A stretch of 64,000 nt of DNA. Source: Chamaecrista fasciculata (Eukaryota > Streptophyta > Magnoliopsida > Fabales > Fabaceae). Location of the stretch: NCBI GenBank assembly GCA_003254925.1, contig QANZ01041863.1, positions 1 to 64,000 of the forward strand, read 5' to 3'. Each line of letters begins with the position of its first letter. Position 1 is the stretch's first letter. This document shows positions 56,801 through 64,000 of this stretch, in pieces. The notes below the pieces were generated by a model, which was given only the letters and a program-made list of their open reading frames with translations, did not search any database and had not been told where the DNA came from. The translations under genes were made by a program, and so were the position numbers.

Positions 56801-59800
56801 ACTATTTAAACCATTTCCCTATCTATTGTAAGGAAGACATAATGATGAAGAAACATGTTTTCTGAGATAAATGCTATTTATTATGTAACTATGTTGTGAT
56901 CAGCCAGTAATTATCTAGATTTATTAATTTCAGATTTTTAGGAGTTAGGGCACACAACTAGAATCAAGGGGATCATAGGCTAATGGGTTTTGTAATATAC
57001 TACATCAAAGTTTTTTTTACTTGTAAGACTCATCACTTCAATATTCTGATTATCATTTCCAAGTTTCACTTTCTCACATGGTATGAGCATGTCCCTCCCA
57101 AAAGGCCTCAATTGCTCTTAGACTTTAGTCCTCTTTTGGTCGAATCAGTTTAGGGGCCATCACAGATGTCACTCATTTTCTGGTCACTGGAAGTCTACAA
57201 GAGCAACCACGTCTCGCATTGCAAAAGTCCAAAGTGCCAGAGCATGAGGGAGTGTGACGAGACATACTCTGCTGGTGCCACCACAGAACTGGTCGCTGGC
57301 ACTCCTAGACTTAAACCCAGGGTTCGCTTGCCTATCTCTCTGTTCTTATCTCTCTTTGCCTTGGGACTTGTTTCCATGACCTTGTTTTCTATGTTATTCA
57401 ATCTTTGCCAATTGCAGACCACCAAAGATATCAAAGAAACTACTATTTTTTTTTCCATTTGTTTATTTAAGAGATGGCTTCTATTAGATCTCAAATCACC
57501 CAAGATGCTATTAGTAGAGATGGAGTTCAGAACCTCATTGGGGGTACTCACTGTTTTCATTGGGTGTACAACAGAAAAAGGTTACATCTCCACCGCTTTG
57601 CATATTAATTCTGACTCTTCCAATTACTGGATTGTGGATTTAGGGGCCTCAAATCATATGACCCGAGATTCTAGCATTTTGATTCATCGAAGACCCTGTG
57701 TGGGCAACTATCAAGTCCAAAATTGGAGATGGTTCCCTATTTCATGTGATTGGTCTAGAGTAGTCTTATCAGCATCCCTTACTCTTAAATCAGACTTAGT
57801 GGTGCCAAGTTTACGATGTAAACAATTATCTACTGTAAGTTGACCCGGGACTCAAATTGTGTGGCTCATCCTTTGTCAACTTGCTGTTACTATTGGGATT
57901 TGGATTCAATGAAAGTAATTGGTAGTGCTAGGGTCAGTGGAGGACTCTACAGGACAGTTTCTAGTGAGTGCCCCACAGTTGAGTCATTTACTTGTATGCA
58001 ACTCGCCGCTAATAAAGACAGAGATAGTTTGTTCAGACTCCAGCATAGTTGTCATGCATTTCTTTACCAAAATATTAGCATATGGATAAAATCCGAGCAT
58101 GATTAAGATAATAAAGATGGATGCAAAACAGAAACTTTGTTTTATCCCTATCCCTATATTATTTCTCTAGTTTCATCTCTGTGATCCAATAATTAATATC
58201 ATTTGAGTTAGTTACAAACTCAGTTTTGGCAACCATTATCACTCCCCACTTTGAAGCATTTCTGGTTAATAAACATTATTCTTTCAAACCCAACTATTTA
58301 TTGTGGTACACGTACAACCCATTCATCAAACACCAAAGACTGGGATACACAAATAATTTTGCATAAGCAGAGAAGCATTCTTACCATTCTAAATGTTCAA
58401 AAAGAGGGGGAAAAAAAAAGCGAAAATGTAACCATTTTAGAACTAATATTTTCTTACCATGCGAGGGGTCTCTGGAGGAGGCTCATAAGGGTGGGTAAAA
58501 GGTTCCCCCGTCACAAAAGGGTGCCTTGAAGCCTGCAGGCACAGTTATTTTTTAAATAATAATAATTATAATAATAATAACAACAACAACAAGTGGACAT
58601 TTTATTAGATAGAGAATAGAAGTACAGGTACACAAATCAACAATCAAACTATGTACAGTTCAAAATTTCCATCAACATAAGCTGAAATCCAAGTTAATAC
58701 GACAAGTCAATGCTGGCAATAATAGTACAAGGCCGATTACCTGGAAGGGTGACCAGCGTTTTGCAGGATCAAATTCAACAAGCCCTCTCAAAAAATCAAT
58801 TAAAGCCAACCGTATTTGACTTTCTGTTATAAGTTCAGTTTATGCAAATATCAATTAGTAACTTCAATTTGAATGAAAGAAATAGTACACAAACACACAC
58901 AATCACGGATATCACAGCATTATAAGTTCAGCAGAGATTTGCTCCTCACTTTGATAAGAGAATATGAAAGCTAACCTCTGACAATATCTTCCGTAGGCAA
59001 ATTTTTCCTGTATGGATAGTTTGTAACAATTGCTTCAAGATTCCTACGATGAAAATATTCTTTACCAATTGCCGGCTTCTTTGCCTCCCTCTGAACAAAA
59101 ACCAGAAATATGACAAGAAAAGAAGATTTAACATAAGAAACAGAAGCCAAAAGAAGAGATGAATTTGAACACCAACTACTAGAGGAAATGCCATAATAAC
59201 ATCAAGGATACAGATATTAGAAGAAAAAAAAAGCCATGATGTACATAACTTACAGCTTCATATTCTTCCTCTGTCAAAGCTAGATACGCACTTCTTCCAT
59301 TTGATGAAATATCACTGCTCTCTCCATTCTGGAGACTCCCAATACACTTAAAGAATTTGCTAGTGTTTTTAGCCTCCCTCAATACATAATCAGGTGGTTG
59401 TCCTCTACAATATTATCATAACAAACAGAAAACTATTCAAACAACAACTCTGCTTCCCATCCAATAACCATTGCAGGAAGAACTTTATTAATCAAGTACA
59501 TAATGTATATGAGTAGAAGTTAATTTTTCAAAGTACCTAGTCATTTTACATTTGATTAACTAACACAGACTGAATTTGAACTAAAGAATATGGTACTCAA
59601 GTATTCACAGGAGTTGGAAACCTATATAAGCATTGCTAGATACGTGCTCTGAATAAATTTTAACCACAAACCCAGTTATGGACTGTTTCATTACTATAAC
59701 AAATGCCAGATTGATTAGCTACAGTCAAGGATTGTGTCTGCAATTAAGATTAGATTGACTGCTGAAATTACAGGCTCTCAACCTATTAACTAGAATGAAG

Positions 59801-62800
59801 TTATATGCAGCGGGGTGCATTTAAAAAAAAAAAAAAACCAACCAAGGTTTTTGCAGCATCAAATCCTGAACAAAGTAGTACAGAATACATTTAGTCATAC
59901 AAAATTACAAATTACAACATGAAGGCTGACAACAAAAGAGTGGGAAACAGAGTTCAATAAGAAACGGAAATGAATGATGAGAATGGCAATAGGAAGGTAA
60001 TTCTGACACATAATTTGAAGAGCAACTCACCCTGGCATATATATATATATATATATATATACATAACTAGAAGACACCAAAATTCAGCTGTAACAGGGAA
60101 TTAATTACTTAAAATAAGACAGTTACAATACTTACTGATTTTTTGGGATGCATTAAAAAGATTAAAATATCTGATTCCTAGGGATACAAAGAATAAAGGC
60201 TGATTCAAGGAAATAATAGGAAAGGAGAAAATCTTGAACATCAGCTCAAATGTCAAACCTTCCCTAAGAGAGAGAGTTAACCAAGCAGAACCTGAGTTAT
60301 TAGTGTTAAGTTTATGTGGACAAACTTATAGACTATAGAGGCCCCTCAACTTCAAAATTTTGTAATTACTAACTTCAAATACTGATTTCAGCAACTCCTC
60401 TCTTTATCCTTAACTTTTAATGCATCTCCATAGCAACTTCGTGTTCATGTGAAATGACTATTTTTTGGACTTTTATCTAAGAACAATTTCTACTAAAGGA
60501 ATCAATAGATGAAATGGTGGTAAAAATTGTCAAACGTTAGGATTGAAGGAAATATTAAAATGACTATTAAATATTTGATAGAAGCTCCTATTAAGATATT
60601 TTAAAAACTTAATGTATATACTGTTCTTTAGTGTTCCCTACAGTACATTTGACTTCTTCCATATGTTTCTCTGTAATTATTTTTCCTCTTATCATTTTAT
60701 CAACAAGCAGGAAGATGACTACCACCAACCACCTTTTTTAAGATGAAAAAAGAATACATTGATGAGAAAAGAGAAAATAAATCGAGGCTACATAAATAGA
60801 GGACAAGAGATACTCCATAATGGGAGAAAAAATAAATACAACTCAACAAAGCCTTCAAGTCCCTTTGGAAATCTACAAGGAAAACTCTAACAAAGAAGCC
60901 AAACCAATAATCAAGACCACTTATCTTACTCTCCAAGAATCCTAAATTTTGTTGATAATTAGTTAAATGAATTCAAGAGAAAAAGGCATACCCAAGTATT
61001 TCAATCATCCGCCTTAAAAGATCAAATTCAGAAGCACCCGGGAATAATGGCAATCCGAGAAACAATTCAGCTACGATGCACCCAAAGGACCACATATCAA
61101 TAGCCGTTGTGTATCTTATAATGATCAAGGACCAAGCAGAAGCTAATGAAAAAATTCAGAAAAATAACAATGTGAAAAACTGAAATTGCAACTAGCTATC
61201 TGTGCCAAGATATATAAAAGGGCATGGAACCTTTCAATTGATTCAAGGAGTGAACATTTCACATAAAGAGTATACTTTAAGGGGATGTCTAGCGATGGTA
61301 AGATTATATTTGAAAATTGGAATATTGAATGCTAGAGAATACAAGATATCCATGTTCTTGGGTATGCTTGTTAATTTTCCAGTGCCAAGCCAAACATAGA
61401 GATCTAAATTCCTATATGTGCAAGATATCAAAGTATCTTGCATCTCGTAATAAAATGCTAGTACTATGCAAGATGCCTGTTCAATATCTACATAAAGTGT
61501 GACATATTAGACTGCTAGAGTATTCAAAGTATGAAACTTTTTATAAATCAACCTATTTCAAACAAATCCCCCCACCTCACACTTGGAAGGAAAAAAGATA
61601 GCAGTAGCTCAAAGCAATGGACCTAACTCCAGTTTATGGAAATTTAAGATAACCTTAAATGATGTCCCTCAACTAAGTAAAAGAATCTGTTATATCAAAG
61701 GAAAAGCTAATTTAGAAGCTCCAATTGGTCTAGAGCGGGTGTTGTAAAAGAAAAAACTTGGTTAGTTGGTGTTGTAAAAGAAAAAACTTGGTTAGTTGGC
61801 ACTTGAGAGGTCTGCCGTAGGAGGAAGGAGAACGGAGCATTAGGCTAGGTAAATTGGTGTCTAAAGACATTCACTAGCAGCGAAGGGACCAGCATTTTTC
61901 TTTAGGGCCTACCTCTTTGTGCCATAGGAATACTAGGACTAAGTATGCTTTTCACTAGAATGTATGGGATCATTGGGATGCTAACTTTAGGATTGCTACT
62001 ACTCATGCAAGCCTCTGGAAGTGGGAGGAAAGGGAGGAAAAGAAAGAAAAACACTAAAAAGAACAGTGTCAGCTACTGATTTCATTTGCTAGGATACTGA
62101 TATCCAAGAAGAACCTCTGGAGACCTGTAGTATCGACTCTGCATCAAAAAGGAGAAAATGTGAAAAATAAAGTAAAGTTTGTCATAAAAGCCTACATTCA
62201 TCAGTAAAATGTAAACCTGAATGTAGGAGTAAACAGTGCGGTCTTCCATGCATGCTGATCCAAAGTCAATAATCTTGACTCCTGCTGGCTTCACACTGTT
62301 TCACATGAGAAAGTATATTGAAGTTTAACACAAATAGGTGGCAGCATAGAGTTGTTTATTAACATTATATAGTGAGGAACCGACCTTGTACATAGAAGAA
62401 TGTTTTCTGGCTTCAGATCACAATGAATGATTCCAGCATCTTTTAATAGAGATAATCCATGTAATATCTAGAAAGAACATAAAATGAAGAAAATAGATGG
62501 CAGTAAGATATTGAAACCAATGTAGGACCAAGCAGAAACTTCCAAGAACAAACTAATAAACCTGCTTAGAGAACAACTGAACAATACTCAGTGATAATCC
62601 CCTAAATTGGTTCAACTTGATAAGCTCATACCTGTAAAGATGTATAACGTCAATACTGAAATATGCAGAAGGGTGAAAATAACAAATCTAGGATAACAAT
62701 CTAGCAGTATCATAGCTAAGATGAATTTGATCAAATTTAAAATGCATCTTCATTAATGATGAGGAACAAAAGTCAAACGGCTTAAGATCCATTTTATCAC

Positions 62801-63176
62801 CCAATAAAAACCCATAACTTACAAGTTTGTGTCCAAAAGTTCAAAGCATATGCACAAATGCCGTTGAAATACAAAGTAATCATATATACGAACAATATGA
62901 TGCTTATCCTCAGGATCATACTTCTTGTTTAACTGCAGAAAAAAAAAGAGCATACATAAGTAACTTCTCGAAGTTTTGCTAACAATAAATTATCAGCTTG
63001 TCAAGAAGAATCAAAAGGCTACCGTAGTCAAAATAGATACTTCAACCAGTGCCTGTTGATAGTAGGCAGGTTGATTTTTAATGATCTTCACAGCAATGAA
63101 GCTGTTAGTATCTGAATCCCAGCATTTCGCCACTTGTCCAAATGTCCCATGGCCAAGGACATCTTTGACAATGTAT
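50821..63176 (-). CDS. YAK1: YAK1-type DYRK dual-specificity kinase, N terminus outside window (16 exons seen)
   Basis: Plant YAK1 is a DYRK-family kinase that restrains growth downstream of TOR and acts in ABA responses. Exons in coding order: 63023-63176, 62823-62932, 62562-62631, 62385-62467, 62217-62295, 62098-62138, 60992-61114, 59254-59404, 58976-59090, 58741-58823, 58458-58532, 56423-56497, 54242-55068, 51730-51882, 51051-51346, 50821-50900. They give about 837 residues in one frame. Kinase motifs: [11 protein letters not shown] (P loop), AVKIIK (ATP lysine), HCDLKPEN (catalytic loop), DFGSA, and the DYRK activation-loop signature [13 protein letters not shown]. The long Ser/Gly/Pro-rich tail ([19 protein letters not shown]) follows plant YAK1 to the end. 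No exon for the ~110 N-terminal residues is visible in 63177-64000, so the gene is cut by the window edge. Confidence 0.94.
55460..55975. mobile_element. Possible Tourist-like MITE remnant in a YAK1 intron
   Basis: GGAGGCATTTGGTATGAGGATAG resembles a decayed GGGCGTTTGG-type terminus. The segment ends near CAACCTTAATCCTTTGTATCCC, a word found inverted near 60190-60230 in another YAK1 intron. No clear target duplication. Confidence 0.3.
56820..58110 (+). mobile_element. Internally deleted Ty1/copia retrotransposon fragment in a YAK1 intron
   Basis: Part of the intron 56498-58457, antisense to YAK1. ATGGTATGAGCATG at about 57079-57092 looks like a decayed primer-binding site (TGGTATCAGAGC type) after a possible LTR. 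At 57619-57660 the frame reads [16 protein letters not shown], the copia protease motif with Leu in place of the catalytic-site Ser. After a stop near 57841 the sequence resumes as [12 protein letters not shown] and [19 protein letters not shown], typical of the stretch between protease and integrase. Little or no gag and no integrase or reverse transcriptase remain. It is a dead element. Confidence 0.65.
61740..61799. repeat. 30-bp tandem duplication in a YAK1 intron
   Basis: A 30-bp unit beginning GTTGTAAAAGAAAAAACTTG is present twice in tandem, identical except for the last base. Confidence 0.8.
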
Positions 63177-64000
63177 CTGCAAAAGATAAAAAAATAACTT
63201 TTATAAACATTCAAGCGTTTGTCAAGTGGAAGGCAACGTATTCGTCGAGGACTTCTATAGGGAAAAAGAATTTTTTAATGAGGAAAGAAAGAGGAAAAAG
63301 ATACTGCACAGAGGAGTGAGGACAAGAAGGTGTCCTCCATAACAGAGAGCACAACCCTATAATTATTTACTATTACTTCAAGAAAGATACTGAGAATGAA
63401 CAACACAGATTAGACAAAAACAGACAGTTCTCCAATAGTCGTCCATATATAAATACAGAATTTATTAAGGCTTAAAGATAAGAAAAATTTAGGGAATTCT
63501 TGTAGCTTAACTCACTGGGAAGTGTTCAGAGTTAAGGGAAATGTAGCAGGTTAAGGAAATAGTTACTTGTAATGCACACAAAGTAAACGGTATAAATGTC
63601 TTTGTGTGGTTACAGTATTAGTTTGAAGGTTGAGAGTTTGGTGTAATAATTATAGGGATTGAGTCTTCAGCTATATATTTCATTAGCATCCCTTACTATC
63701 TCTCCCTAACTTTGCTCTACCAAGCAATCAGACAATGTGGCCAAAGAGAGTAGCAATATTATATTGTCAATAAGACTGCTCATGGAATTAGGTAAAGTAC
63801 TTTGGGAGTTGTTTTTTTTATTAACATAATCACATCATCAAAGAGAAAGCTCATTGCTAAAGTTCTTTAAGTCAAAGATTGAAATATTTTATTTGAGTTG
63901 GCTATTGTTCTTCGTTTTCAATTGAGTTTAATTTGCAACAAATAGCAAGCTTTTAAACTTCAAATTGAGACTTATGACACAAAATTTACAAGTAAAATAG
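63177..64000 (-). other. Part of a YAK1 intron running off the window
   Basis: The acceptor TTTTGCAG at 63177 and the phase-2 start of the exon show that an upstream exon exists. None of the plant YAK1 N-terminal sequence is recognisable up to 64000, so this stretch is read as intron. Confidence 0.6.

Overview
This is nuclear DNA from a flowering plant, most likely a eudicot. The genes have many short exons and AT-rich GT-AG introns. Their products match plant-only or plant-type families (tocopherol methyltransferase, plastid sigma factor, plastid maltose exporter). The spaces between genes are full of small plant transposons. A run of 9 N and two single N show it is draft assembly sequence. 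I cannot name the species.

Layout. 1-8273 has no gene I can support and is packed with small mobile elements: a Harbinger-like MITE, a complete hAT-like element with target duplication, a short SINE and several inverted-repeat (foldback) elements. 8274-12294 (+) is VTE4, gamma-tocopherol methyltransferase, 6 exons. 16110-26868 (+) is MTR4, the nuclear exosome RNA helicase, 14 exons including one GC-AG intron. 27974-32544 (-) is MEX1, the plastid maltose exporter, 9 exons, convergent with MTR4. 32545-36375 is a nested nest of SINEs, hAT-like elements and a broken copy of part of MEX1. 36376-40333 (-) is SIG1, a plastid RNA polymerase sigma factor, 9 coding exons. 42797-48078 (-) is a MAC5A-type CCCH/RRM splicing factor, 4 coding exons. 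50821-63176 (-) is YAK1, a DYRK-family kinase; 16 exons are in the window and the N-terminal exons lie beyond the right edge.

How the genes relate. They do not form an operon or an evident cluster. Three of the six (VTE4, MEX1, SIG1) encode plastid proteins: vitamin E synthesis, export of starch-derived maltose, and plastid transcription. Two (MTR4, MAC5A) act on nuclear RNA, and YAK1 is a growth-control kinase. Exon joins were done by hand from GT/GC-AG borders and reading phase. All five complete genes close in frame at lengths normal for their families (347, 990, 416, 509 and 487 residues).

I did not find a convincing undescribed system. The most interesting structure is in the repeats: at least nine foldback elements that share one layout although their arm sequences differ, three short Helitron-like copies, and a natural filled-site/empty-site pair that shows how one MITE family inserts.
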